A stretch of DNA of 64,000 bases. Source: Streptomyces sp. NBC_01016. Its GTDB lineage: Bacteria; Actinomycetota; Actinomycetes; Streptomycetales; Streptomycetaceae. The stretch covers positions 3,534,001 through 3,598,000 of the forward strand of contig NZ_JAPEOQ010000001.1 of assembly GCF_026341035.1 (NCBI RefSeq). The letters are read 5' to 3'. This document shows positions 1 to 7,569 of the stretch, one piece after another. Position numbers and translations under genes: made by a program. The notes under the pieces are model-generated. The model saw only the letters and a list, made by a program, of their open reading frames with translations. It was not told the DNA's origin and did no database searches. Each line of letters opens with the position of its first letter. Position 1 is the first letter of the stretch.

Positions 1-227
1 TCGTCCGCGCGGACGGCGGCGGTCTCCGGGAGGAAGTCGAGCGTGGAGGTGCGGGCGATCTCGGCGCGGCGCTCGGTGCGACGGGCGAGGAGCTCGTCAC
101 GCCGGGGCGTGAAAAGGCGGTGCAGCTCGGCCACGAAGGCGAGGGCCGCTTCGGTGAGCACCTCGCCCTGTCCGGGCAGGGTCTCGGCGTCGACGATGGC
201 CAGCGGGGACGGCGCTGGTGCGGACAT
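1..227 (-). CDS. aceB: Malate synthase, N-terminal part (cut by window edge)
   Basis: Malate synthase condenses glyoxylate with acetyl-CoA to give malate in the cytoplasm. Only about the first 75 residues are visible; the rest lies left of position 1. The reading starts MSAPAPSPLAIVDAE and continues through LTEAALAFVAELHRLF and a TSTLDFLPET stretch, which I recognise as the start of Streptomyces malate synthase A. The ATG is at 227-225. In S. coelicolor aceB1 sits beside allR, allB and alc, and the same neighbours follow here. Allantoin breakdown yields glyoxylate, so this enzyme would channel it into central metabolism. A 15-bp palindrome at 347-361 matches the one upstream of allB, which implies shared control by AllR. 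Assignment rests on the N-terminus and context only. Confidence 0.85.
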   Translation of the reverse strand, partial: MSAPAPSPLAIVDAETLPGQGEVLTEAALAFVAELHRLFTPRRDELLARRTERRAEIARTSTLDFLPETAAVRAD

Positions 228-346
228 GTGGCTGTCACTTCCTTCAGCGAGCGAACGGCGCCTGCGGCACTGGGTGCCGGGGCCGCGTGGGTATGGCTGC
301 TGGCCCCGCTTTGGGGGACCGGCCCTTCTCAACAGTGGATATTAGT

Positions 347-361
347 TTCCTCATTGTGGAA
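347..361. promoter_or_regulatory. Putative AllR operator upstream of aceB
   Basis: The sequence TTCCTC-ATT-GTGGAA is an almost perfect inverted repeat, about 120 bp upstream of the aceB start. It differs by one arm base (plus the spacer) from TTCCAC-TTT-GTGGAA upstream of allB at 8485. AllR, the IclR-family repressor of allantoin genes in Streptomyces, is encoded nearby. Binding is inferred from motif sharing and gene context. Confidence 0.7.
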
Positions 362-428
362 GTTCAATGGTTTGTTGACGTCGAGATTCTCAGAGTCGAC
401 AGAACGTGGCTCTGCGTGCCACGCCCCG

Positions 429-1031
429 TTACTCAAGGTGCTCGAGATCCGCTTCCGTGTCGATGTCGTACGCCTCGGCGATGTCCCCGCACTCCACGAG
501 CTCCAGCACCCCCGCGCGCTCCTTGAGGTACGCGCGCGCCCCGCGGTCGCCGCTCGCGCTCGCCGCGATGCCCGCCCAGTGGTCCCGGCCGAACAGCACC
601 GGATGCCCGCGCTCCCCGCCGTACGCGGCCGCCGCGAGCGAGGCGGGGGAGTCGTAGGCCTCGAGTACCCGCGCCACCGCCGCCGCGCCGATCCCCGGCT
701 GGTCCACCAGGAGTACGAGTGCGGCGTCCGCCTCCGTGTCCGCAAGCGCTTCGAGTCCTGCCCGCAGCGAGGACCCCATGCCGTCCTCCCAGTCCGGGTT
801 CTCCGTCACCTGGCATCCCTCCAGCGCGGCCCGCTCCCGTACGTCGCCGGCCGCCGCGCCGAGTACCACGTGCACGGGATCGCATCCCCCCGCGCGCAAG
901 ATGCGTACCGCGTGTTCCACGAGTGGTCGCCCGTGGTGCTGGAGGAGTGCTTTGGGGCGGCCGCCGAGCCGCCGGCCGCCACCCGCGGCGAGCAGCAGTC
1001 CCGCAACCGCGCCAGTGCTCTTTGTCGTCAT
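429..1031 (-). CDS. MobA/MocA-like nucleotidyltransferase
   Basis: A 200-residue protein of the NTP_transf_3 (MobA-like) family, which transfers CMP or GMP to molybdopterin or similar acceptors. The glycine-rich nucleotide loop LLLAAGGGRRLGGRPKAL is at residues ~12-29. It is followed by GSSLRAGLEAL, the metal-binding segment LLVDQPGI, GHPVLFGRDHW, and a C-terminal DIDTEADLEHL. The ATG at 1031 places the loop where relatives have it, although the frame stays open further upstream. It lies between aceB and the allantoin genes, where a cytidylyltransferase serving a molybdenum hydroxylase such as xanthine dehydrogenase would fit purine breakdown. That link is inference; the exact acceptor cannot be told from the sequence. 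Confidence 0.8.
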   Translation of the reverse strand: MTTKSTGAVAGLLLAAGGGRRLGGRPKALLQHHGRPLVEHAVRILRAGGCDPVHVVLGAAAGDVRERAALEGCQVTENPDWEDGMGSSLRAGLEALADTEADAALVLLVDQPGIGAAAVARVLEAYDSPASLAAAAYGGERGHPVLFGRDHWAGIAASASGDRGARAYLKERAGVLELVECGDIAEAYDIDTEADLEHLE

Positions 1032-1261
1032 GCCCCCTGCATATCGCACGCAAGTCGCGATCGAAGTCGTTCGGATTTTCACAGTTGCCTTGCGCAACGG
1101 ACTGGCGAAACGCTTGCGCGTGGCGTTAACTGGGCCGCCACAAACCCGAGTTGGACGCCCGATCGACGCTCCGGCCGGGTTACGCGGTAGTAGCGGCAGT
1201 AGCAGTCGAGAAGTACCTGAGCAGGACAACACACGCACAAGGACGTGCAAGGGGGAGAGCT

Positions 1262-1579
1262 GTGTTGCGGAGCGTGGAGCAGAGGCTTGTGACCGGGAGC
1301 GACGTGGACCCGCGGGTGGACGAGCTGCGTACCGCCGTGTCCCGGTTACGTCGTGAACTCGCCGCGCATCCGGTCGAGTTTCCCGACCGGGGGATCGCGG
1401 AGGACGAGCTCGCGGCACTGGACGCGATGGCCGGCGGGGGCCGGCCCGAGGTACCGAGGCTGCGGCGTTCGCTGCTGCTCGTGGCGGGGGCGATCGGCTC
1501 GGTGAGCGCGCTGTCCGCGGCGCTGACCCAGGTCAGGGGCGCTGTGGAACTGTTCGGAGGGCCGCCTTCGCAGGGCTGA
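1262..1579 (+). CDS. Small conserved Streptomyces protein (DUF5955-like) with a TTA codon
   Basis: A 105-residue protein of unknown function, probably of the family I know as DUF5955. The GTG at 1262 follows a GGGGGAGAG ribosome-binding site, giving an N-terminus VLRSVEQRLVTGSD. The middle is charged and likely helical (VDELRTAVSRLRRELAA). Near the C-terminus is a hydrophobic segment, LLLVAGAIGSVSALSAAL, preceded by RLRR, which could be a single membrane helix with its basic end inside. Codon 29 is TTA (1346-1348), a very rare codon in streptomycetes that makes translation depend on the bldA tRNA, so developmental timing is possible. It has its own promoter region, divergent from the MobA-like gene. 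Confidence 0.75.
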   Translation: MLRSVEQRLVTGSDVDPRVDELRTAVSRLRRELAAHPVEFPDRGIAEDELAALDAMAGGGRPEVPRLRRSLLLVAGAIGSVSALSAALTQVRGAVELFGGPPSQG

Positions 1580-1596
1580 CGTCCGCGCCGGAGCGG

Positions 1597-3075
1597 CTAC
1601 GCCACCCAGTGCGGCCGCCCCGGCTCATCGCCCGCCCCGCCGAGCCCGCCGTCGAGCGCCGCCGCGATCCGCCGCACCGCCTCCTCGGCGACCTCGACCG
1701 GCTGGACGTACGGGACGCGCAGCCGGTGCTCGAACGTGCCGGGGTCCGCGCCGAACCGTGACCCGCCCTCGATCCGCACCCCGTGGCGCAGCGCGGCCCG
1801 CCCGAGCGCGGAGGCGATCGGCCGCCCCAGGTCCACCCAGAGGGAGAGCCCGCCGGGCGGCACCTGCCAGCGCCAGTCCGGGAATTCGCGGCCGAGCGCC
1901 TCGGCGAGCCGGTCGCGGCGCTCGCGCAGCACCGGGATCCGGCCGCGCAGAATACTGTCCTCCCGGTCGAGCAGCCGCCCCGCCACCAGTTGGTCGAGGA
2001 CCGAGCCCGACATGTCCGCGGTGACCCGCAGCGCCGTCAGCTCGGTGATGAGGCGGGTGCCCGCGCGCACCCAGCCGACCCGCAGGCCGCTCCAGTGCCC
2101 CTTGCTCAACGAGCCGACGGTGACGATCTGTTCGCCCCCGCCGGACGGGGCGAGGGAGGCGAACGGCGGCTCGCTCCGCCCGTCGAGCGCGATGTCCGCG
2201 ATCGTCTCGTCGATGACCAGCCAGGTGCCGGTCGCCCGCGCCGCGGCGATGATCTGCCTCCGCTGCTCGCTCGGCATGAGCCGGCCCGTCGGGTTCTGGA
2301 AGTCGGGGATCAGGTAGGCGAGTCGGGGCGCCGACTGCCGCAGCGTCGCGCCGATCAGCTCCACGTCCCAGCCGTCCTCGGTGACCGGCACCGGCGCGGT
2401 GCGCAGCCCCAACTGCCGGATCACCGAAAGGGCGTTGGCGTACGAGGGGTTCTCCACCACGATCCGGTCGCCGGGCCTGCCGAGCAGCGTGAGCGTGAGC
2501 GACACGGCCTGCTGGGCGCCCGTCGTGACCAGGATCTGCTCGGGCAGCGTGGGCAGACCGCGCCGCGTGTACCGCTCGGCGATCTGCGCGCGCAGCTCCG
2601 TCAGACCGTACGGGTGGTAGCCGTTGGTCACCGCGTGCCGGGCGACGTCCGGGGCCGCGGCGGCGTACGCGGCCGACAGTTCGTCCTCCAGGAACCCGGG
2701 CGCGGCGACTGCCAGATCGATCACGTCGTCCCCCGCCGCGGGGGTGGCCACGACGGTCGGCCGCGCGCCGTCCGGCAGCTCGGTCCACGTCCCTGCGCCG
2801 CGCCTGCTGCGCGCGTACCCGCTCTCGCGGAGCAGGTCGTACGCGGCCGTGACGGTGGCCCTGCTGACCCCGAGCGAAGCCGCGAACTCGCGCTCCGCGG
2901 GCAGCCGCGTGTGCAGCGCGATCCGCCCGTCGAGCAGCAGCGTCCGCACGCCCTGCGCGAGCGCGCGGTAGCCGGGGCGCTCCCCGGCCACACCGGTCAC
3001 GAGCGCGCCGAGCCGCCTGCCGCCGAGCCCCCGCCCACCGCCGTCCACGCTGCGGACCACCGCCTTGTCACCCAT
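1597..3075 (-). CDS. MocR-family regulator (GntR HTH + aminotransferase-like domain), YczR-like
   Basis: A 492-residue transcription factor. Residues ~30-105 form a GntR winged helix-turn-helix (LPAEREFAASLGVSRATVTAAYDLLRESGYA). A class I aminotransferase fold that binds pyridoxal phosphate follows, with QILVTTGAQQAV, NPSYANAL, LIPDFQNPTGRLM and the PLP-lysine region TVGSLSKGHWSGLRVGW. The N-terminal RPGYRALAQGVRTLLLDGRI resembles the YczR group of MocR proteins, which usually control a neighbouring membrane protein; none is adjacent here. The ATG at 3075 keeps the HTH at its usual distance. A 9-bp inverted repeat at 3088-3115, just upstream of the start, is the likely autoregulatory site. 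The divergent universal stress gene could be a second target. Confidence 0.85.
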   Translation of the reverse strand: MGDKAVVRSVDGGGRGLGGRRLGALVTGVAGERPGYRALAQGVRTLLLDGRIALHTRLPAEREFAASLGVSRATVTAAYDLLRESGYARSRRGAGTWTELPDGARPTVVATPAAGDDVIDLAVAAPGFLEDELSAAYAAAAPDVARHAVTNGYHPYGLTELRAQIAERYTRRGLPTLPEQILVTTGAQQAVSLTLTLLGRPGDRIVVENPSYANALSVIRQLGLRTAPVPVTEDGWDVELIGATLRQSAPRLAYLIPDFQNPTGRLMPSEQRRQIIAAARATGTWLVIDETIADIALDGRSEPPFASLAPSGGGEQIVTVGSLSKGHWSGLRVGWVRAGTRLITELTALRVTADMSGSVLDQLVAGRLLDREDSILRGRIPVLRERRDRLAEALGREFPDWRWQVPPGGLSLWVDLGRPIASALGRAALRHGVRIEGGSRFGADPGTFEHRLRVPYVQPVEVAEEAVRRIAAALDGGLGGAGDEPGRPHWVA

Positions 3076-3087
3076 GCCACAACTCCG

Positions 3088-3115
3088 TGATTGGCCCTGC
3101 TGTCCAGGCCAATCA
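3088..3115. promoter_or_regulatory. Inverted repeat, probable MocR operator
   Basis: Perfect 9-bp arms TGATTGGCC (3088-3096) and GGCCAATCA (3107-3115) are separated by 10 bases. The repeat lies 12 bp upstream of the MocR-type regulator start and about 70 bp upstream of the divergent stress-protein start. The position between divergent genes fits autoregulation; binding itself is inferred. Confidence 0.6.
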
Positions 3116-3187
3116 GCGTACAGAGTGGGCGCGATCGGTGCGGAGTGGCCTGGAGGCGGCCGCGGTGCGCGTACGAGGAGGAGTGTC

Positions 3188-3691
3188 ATGAACGGCGAGC
3201 GTGTCGGTGGTCGCGTGGTGGTCGGGATCAGCGGTTCCCCGGCGAGCCTGGCCGCGTTGCGCTCCGCGGTCGCCGAGGCCCGGCGGTCCGACCGGCCCCT
3301 CGTGGCGGTGCTCGCGTGGGAGCCGCCGGAGGGCGAGGCCATGTACCGGCGGTGGCCGGACGCCGCGTGGGCCCGGCACTGGTACGAGGAGGCCCGTGCC
3401 CGGCTGGCGGCGGCCTTCGAGGAGGCGCTCGGCGGACTGCCGCCCGACCTCGACGTGACGCTCCGCGCGGTGCGCTCCCGCCCGGGCCCTGCCCTGGTCG
3501 AACTCGCGGCGCGCCCCGACGACCTGCTGGTCGTCGGCGTACGCCCACGGAGCCTGCGCCGCGCCGCCCACCGCTACGTACGACGGCACGCGGTGTGCCC
3601 GGTGCTCACGGTGCCGGTGCGGCCGCTCCAGCGCGCGGAACTGCGGGCGCTGCGCCGGGTGCGGGCGGCGGACTTCGAGGCGATCCGCTAG
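3188..3691 (+). CDS. Universal stress protein family (UspA-like)
   Basis: A 167-residue single-domain UspA-type protein. It begins with the beta-strand VVVGISGSPASLAALRSAVAEARRSDRPLVAVLAW, the usual N-terminal core, and ends with DDLLVVGVRPRSLRRAAHRYVRRHAVCPVLTVPV. In ATP-binding members this second segment carries a G-x2-G-x9-G-[ST] motif. Here RPRSLRR replaces the glycine-rich loop, so it may not bind ATP in the usual way. The ATG at 3188 follows a GGAGGAG ribosome-binding site. It is transcribed away from the MocR regulator and stands alone, with the next gene convergent. Its role in streptomycetes is unknown. Confidence 0.8.
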   Translation: MNGERVGGRVVVGISGSPASLAALRSAVAEARRSDRPLVAVLAWEPPEGEAMYRRWPDAAWARHWYEEARARLAAAFEEALGGLPPDLDVTLRAVRSRPGPALVELAARPDDLLVVGVRPRSLRRAAHRYVRRHAVCPVLTVPVRPLQRAELRALRRVRAADFEAIR

Positions 3692-3716
3692 CGGGTTTCG
3701 GTTTCGGTGTGCGGTG

Positions 3717-4340
3717 TCAGCGCCGCCGCAGCAGCCCGTCCCGCGTCGCCCGTGCCACCGCCGACGTACGCGAGTCGACGCCCAACTTCGCGTAGATGTG
3801 CACCAGGTGGGACTTGACCGTGGCCTGGCTCAGGAACAGCTCGCGGGCGATCTCGGCGTTGGAGAGGCCGTCCCGCACGTGCCGCAACACCTCCAGCTCG
3901 CGCCGGCTCAGCGCCTCCGCGGGAGCCCGCATCCGGTCCATGAGCCGGTCCGCGACGGCGGGCGCGAGTGCGGAGCGCCCGGAGGCCGCCGTGCGCACTG
4001 CCGCCGCGAGCTCTTCCGGCGGGGCGTCCTTCAGCAGGTAGCCGGAGGCCCCCGCCTCCACCGCGGCGAGGATGTCCGCCTCGGTGTCGTACGTGGTGAG
4101 GACGAGGACGCGCGGCCCGCCGTCCAGGGCCGCGATCCGCGCGGTGGCCTCGGCGCCGTGCATCGTCCCCGCGCCGAACTGAAGGTCCATGAGGACGACG
4201 TCCACGTCACCTGCCAGCTCCACGGCCCGCTCGGCCGTCGCGGCCTCGGCGACGATCGCGAAGTCCGGCTCCGCGTCGAGCACGGCCCGCAGCCCGGCGC
4301 GTACGACGGGGTGGTCGTCGGCGAGCAGCAGCCGGATCAC
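3717..4340 (-). CDS. NarL/FixJ-family response regulator
   Basis: A 207-residue two-component response regulator. The receiver domain (residues ~1-115) has the acidic pair in LLLADDHPVV, the phospho-acceptor Asp in VDVVLMDLQFG, the Thr switch in VLTTYDT and the conserved Lys in GYLLKDAPP. The C-terminal LuxR-type HTH reads LSRRELEVLRHVRDGLSNAEIARELF followed by SQATVKSHLVHIYAKL. I chose the GTG at 4340 because a GGAGGT site lies just upstream; the longer frame would add a low-complexity DADADAD tail encoded by a hexanucleotide repeat. It lies immediately downstream of its sensor kinase (4425-5630) in the same direction. The pair is divergent from an FtsX-type ABC transporter, its likely target. 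Confidence 0.9.
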   Translation of the reverse strand: MIRLLLADDHPVVRAGLRAVLDAEPDFAIVAEAATAERAVELAGDVDVVLMDLQFGAGTMHGAEATARIAALDGGPRVLVLTTYDTEADILAAVEAGASGYLLKDAPPEELAAAVRTAASGRSALAPAVADRLMDRMRAPAEALSRRELEVLRHVRDGLSNAEIARELFLSQATVKSHLVHIYAKLGVDSRTSAVARATRDGLLRRR

Positions 4341-4354
4341 GCGGCACCTCCGGT

Positions 4355-4479
4355 CGGCATCGGCATCGGCATCGGCATCGGAATGGTCACGCCACACCTC
4401 CGGCGGGCAGCGGCATCGGAATGGTCACGCCACACCCCCGGCGGGCAGCGGCAGCGGCAGCGGCAGCGGCAGCGGCAGC
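4355..4479. repeat. Hexanucleotide repeats and a 38-bp tandem duplication at the kinase/regulator junction
   Basis: Three repeat layers overlap here. CGGCAT units run through 4355-4380. A 38-bp block (4374-4411) is repeated directly at 4412-4449 with one mismatch (T versus C). GGCAGC units run through 4443-4479. The last tract encodes the alternating Leu-Pro tail of the sensor kinase. The duplicated block carries that kinase's final codons and stop, so a second copy of the same C-terminal end lies downstream. Slippage would change lengths by six bases and keep the frame. Confidence 0.85.
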
Positions 4480-5630
4480 GTCACCGCGACCGCCGTGCCG
4501 CGGCCCGGCTCCGACTCGACGGTGAACGTGCCGCCGAGCTCGCTCACCCGCGAGCGCATCGCGACGAGCCCGAAGCCGCCGTCGTCGCCGCCCGGCGCCC
4601 GCTCGGGGTCGAAGCCCGCGCCGTCGTCCACCACGTCCAGGGCCACCGAGGTCTCCATGAAGCTGAGGGTGATCTCCGCGCGGTTCGCCCGCGCGTGCCG
4701 CACCGTGTTGGCGAGCGCCGACTGGGCGATGCGCAACAGCGCCACCTCGTACGGCGTGGGGAGTTCGAGCGGGGTGCCGCTCACCGAGAAGCGGGCGGTG
4801 AGGCCCGGCGCCGTGGCGCACAGCCGGTCCAGCGCCCCGGCCAGCGAGCCGACGTCCAGGTCGGGCGGGGCCAGGGCGCGCACGAAGCGGCGGGCCTCCG
4901 CGAGATTGTCCTGCGCCGTGGCCCTGGCCTGCTCGACGTGCCCGGCGGCGGGGGAGTCGGCGGGCAGTTCGCGCCCGGCCGCGACCAGCAGCAACTGGAT
5001 CGAGGACAGGCCCTGCGCGAGCGTGTCGTGGATCTCCCGGGCCAGCCGCTCGCGCTCGGCGAGGGTGCCCGCCGCGCGCTCCGCCGCCGCGAGCTCGGCG
5101 CGGGTGGCGACCAGCTCCTCGATCAGCCCCTGCCTGCGCTCGCTCTCCCGGTACAGCGCCTGGTAGCCGAGCACGGTCGCCACGGCGACGGCCGCGCCGA
5201 GCAGCGGCCCTATGAACGCCCCCGGATTCACCGCCCCGTCATGACCGACGTACGAGCAGATGGCCGCGCCCGCAGCGATGCCCACCGCCGGGACGCCCCA
5301 GCGCGCGGGCAGCAGATGCAGCAGCAGGAAGTACAGCGGGAACGCCAGCCACAGCGCGTCGGGCGAGAGCACGAGCAGCAGCGCCCACACGGCGCCAAGT
5401 ACGGCCAGCCACCACGCGGCGCCCGCCCGCGTGGACCGTACGACGGGCAACGCGGCGCCCACCCCGTAGACGACGCCCATCGCCCCGGCCACCGTCACCA
5501 CCGCCGCGACCGGCTCGTCGGAGCGGCCGGTCAGGGCTCGTACGACGACGAGCGCGAGCAGGCCCGCCGTCAGCAGATGCAGACAGAGGCGCAGCGCGCG
5601 CAGGGCGGGGGTGAGCGAACGTGGATCCAT
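4425..5630 (-). CDS. Sensor histidine kinase (HisKA_3 / NarX-DesK type)
   Basis: A 401-residue membrane sensor kinase. Residues ~10-160 hold about five hydrophobic segments (LCLHLLTAGLLALVVV, WWLAVLGAVWALLLVL and others) with almost no extracellular loop, so it may sense the membrane or an intramembrane signal. The phospho-acceptor His is in RERLAREIHDTLAQGLSSIQ. The HATPase domain has the N-box VALLRIAQSALANTVRHARA, then VVDDGAGFDP and GFGLVAMRSRV. The ATG at 5630 has GGAGAG upstream. The protein ends in an odd run of Leu-Pro pairs encoded by GGCAGC repeats. It is paired with the regulator at 3717-4340. Divergent orientation to the exporter genes suggests control of that exporter. Confidence 0.9.
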   Translation of the reverse strand: MDPRSLTPALRALRLCLHLLTAGLLALVVVRALTGRSDEPVAAVVTVAGAMGVVYGVGAALPVVRSTRAGAAWWLAVLGAVWALLLVLSPDALWLAFPLYFLLLHLLPARWGVPAVGIAAGAAICSYVGHDGAVNPGAFIGPLLGAAVAVATVLGYQALYRESERRQGLIEELVATRAELAAAERAAGTLAERERLAREIHDTLAQGLSSIQLLLVAAGRELPADSPAAGHVEQARATAQDNLAEARRFVRALAPPDLDVGSLAGALDRLCATAPGLTARFSVSGTPLELPTPYEVALLRIAQSALANTVRHARANRAEITLSFMETSVALDVVDDGAGFDPERAPGGDDGGFGLVAMRSRVSELGGTFTVESEPGRGTAVAVTLPLPLPLPLPLPAGGVA

Positions 5631-5766
5631 ACTGCTCTCCAGCGTACGAAGCCGGGACACCGAACCGGTCAACCGAAAGTTTGAAAGGCGCGTCCCCCTT
5701 TCGATTCGGGTGAAGCGTGCTGTGGCGCGATGCCCGGGCGGCCCCCGGAGCCGCAGTCTTGACCGC

Positions 5767-6840
5767 ATGTTCGTCGCATGGAGAGATCTACGGTTCGCCA
5801 GGGGCAGGTTCGCCCTGATGGGAACCGTGATCGTACTGATCACGCTGCTCGTGGGACTGCTGTCGGGACTGACGGCGGGGCTCGCGCGGGACAACACGTC
5901 GGCGCTCACCGGGCTGCCCGCCGACCACCTCGCCTTCGCCCGGCCGGCCGACGGCCAGTCGGTGTCGTTCACGGCGTCCACGGTCCGCCCCGAGCAGTGG
6001 CGCGACTTCGCGGCGCGGCCGGGCGTCGAGAGCGCGGAGCCGATCGGCATCGGCACGGTGAACGCAGAGGCGGGCCGCCAGACCGCGGCCGTCTCCGCGT
6101 TCGGTGTGCGCCAGGGCTCGGGCCTCGCACCCGACGCGACGGAGCCCGGCACGGCGGTCCTGTCCACCAAGGCGGCGAAGGAACTGGGGGCGGCCACGGG
6201 CGACAGGATCACCCTCGGCGGCACGCGTCTCACGGTCGCGGCGGTCTCCGGCGACGCCTCGTACAGCCACACACCGGTCGTCTGGACGCACCTCGACGAC
6301 TGGCAGCACATCGCGCCCACGGGCGGGGACGGCGAACGCGCGACGGTGATCGCCCTGCGCACCGGGTCGGGCGCCGATCTACAGGCGGCCGACAAGATCG
6401 CCGGCACGGACACGACCACCATCGACGGCGCGCTCTCCGCCATAGGGTCCTACCAGGCAGAGAACGGCTCGCTTCAGCTGATGCGCGGCTTCCTCTTCGT
6501 CATCTCGGCGCTCGTCGTCGGCGCGTTCTTCACGGTGTGGACGATCCAGCGCAGCGCCGACATCGCGGTCCTGAAGGCCCTCGGCTCCTCGACCCGCTAC
6601 CTGCTGCGGGACGCGCTGGGCCAGGCGGTCCTGATGCTGGTTGCGGGTACTGCGATCGGCACCGCCCTCGCCACCCTCATCGGCGCCTTCGTCCCCGACA
6701 CCGTGCCCTTCGTCCTCGATCCGCTGACCGCGCTCGGCCCGGCCGCCGTCATGACGGTCCTCGGCCTCGCGGGCGCCGCCCTCTCCATCCGGCGGATCAC
6801 CGCCGTCGACCCCCTCACCGCACTCGGGAGCGCCCGATGA
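5767..6840 (+). CDS. FtsX-like ABC transporter permease
   Basis: A 357-residue permease of the MacB/FtsX type. One transmembrane helix lies near the N-terminus (FALMGTVIVLITLLVGLLSGL), then an extracytoplasmic domain of about 200 residues (~50-255). Three C-terminal helices follow (LFVISALVVGAFFTVWTI, AVLMLVAGTAIGTALATLIG, AAVMTVLGLAGAALSI), which is the FtsX fold. The coupling motif near the third-last helix is ADIAVLKALGSSTRYLLRD. The stop overlaps the ATPase start (ATGA), so the two are translationally coupled. Such pairs export antimicrobials, lipids or peptides, or act as mechanotransmitters; the substrate is unknown. It is divergent from a two-component system, a common actinobacterial arrangement for cell-envelope stress modules. 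Confidence 0.88.
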   Translation: MFVAWRDLRFARGRFALMGTVIVLITLLVGLLSGLTAGLARDNTSALTGLPADHLAFARPADGQSVSFTASTVRPEQWRDFAARPGVESAEPIGIGTVNAEAGRQTAAVSAFGVRQGSGLAPDATEPGTAVLSTKAAKELGAATGDRITLGGTRLTVAAVSGDASYSHTPVVWTHLDDWQHIAPTGGDGERATVIALRTGSGADLQAADKIAGTDTTTIDGALSAIGSYQAENGSLQLMRGFLFVISALVVGAFFTVWTIQRSADIAVLKALGSSTRYLLRDALGQAVLMLVAGTAIGTALATLIGAFVPDTVPFVLDPLTALGPAAVMTVLGLAGAALSIRRITAVDPLTALGSAR

Positions 6841-7538
6841 CCCTGCTGCTCGACGACATCACCCTGACCTACGCCGACGGGGACGGCCGCCTCACGGCCC
6901 TCGACCGGGTCGGCCTCCGGGTCCCGGCCGGCGGCCTCACGGCGGTGGTGGGCCCGTCCGGCTCCGGCAAGTCCAGCCTCCTGGCGGTGGCGGCGACGCT
7001 CGTCACCCCCGACAGCGGCCGCGTGACCGTCGACGGGACCGAGGCCACGGGCCTGACCCGCTCCGACGCCGCGGAGCTGCGCCGCCGCGCGATCGGCATC
7101 GTCTTCCAGCAGCCGAACCTGTTGCCGTCGCTGACCGCGCTTGAACAACTCCAGGTGATGGCCCACCTGGAGGGCCGCAAACCGCGCGAAGTACGGGACA
7201 GGGCACGCGAGTTGCTCGACGCGGTCGGCCTCTCCGCCCAGTCCCACCGCCGCCCCCACCAACTCTCGGGCGGCCAGCGTCAACGCGTGAACATCGCGCG
7301 GGCCCTGATCAACGAGCCACGGGTACTGCTCGTGGACGAGCCGACGAGCGCGCTGGACCACGAACGCGGCGCGGCAATACTGGACCTGCTGCGCACCCTG
7401 ACGCGAGAGCGGGAAACGGCAACCGTGCTCGTGACACACGACCGCGACCACCTGACGGTGGCGGACGAGGTCCACGAGATGCGCGACGGCGCACTCGTCA
7501 CTTCAGGGGCCGGTAAATCAAGCCCCGCCGGCGTTTGA
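6837..7538 (+). CDS. ABC transporter ATP-binding protein (MacB/LolD type)
   Basis: A 233-residue ATPase for the permease just upstream, whose stop it overlaps. Walker A is GPSGSGKSS (residues ~41-49), the Q-loop VFQQPNLLPSL, the signature LSGGQRQRVNIARAL, Walker [12 protein letters not shown] and the switch His in VTHDRDH. The last residues AGKSSPAGV and the TGA stop are encoded by the start of a dispersed GC-rich repeat (7520-7563), so the natural C-terminus may have been replaced or extended by that element. The downstream allR gene is convergent, which leaves only 31 bp between the two stop codons. Confidence 0.9.
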   Translation: MTLLLDDITLTYADGDGRLTALDRVGLRVPAGGLTAVVGPSGSGKSSLLAVAATLVTPDSGRVTVDGTEATGLTRSDAAELRRRAIGIVFQQPNLLPSLTALEQLQVMAHLEGRKPREVRDRARELLDAVGLSAQSHRRPHQLSGGQRQRVNIARALINEPRVLLVDEPTSALDHERGAAILDLLRTLTRERETATVLVTHDRDHLTVADEVHEMRDGALVTSGAGKSSPAGV

Positions 7539-7563
7539 GGCGCGGGGCCCGGGGCGGAGCCCC
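7520..7563. repeat. Dispersed GC-rich palindromic repeat in a convergent gap
   Basis: The unit reads AGCCCCGCCGGCGTTTGAGG then CGCGGGG and CCGGGGCGGAGCCCC. It matches copies at 39443-39490 (reverse) and 43592-43635, with a degenerate copy at 18128-18180. The complementary blocks GCCCCGC/GCGGGG and CCGGGGC can fold into a stem. It lies between convergent genes and supplies the ATPase stop codon. A two-way terminator role is inferred. Confidence 0.7.
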
Positions 7564-7569
7564 GAGTCG

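Noticed and set aside
4355..4479. Regular short repeats that might suggest a CRISPR array
   Set aside because: Units are 6 bp without spacers, and the 38-bp block is one duplication inside coding sequence; no cas genes are present.
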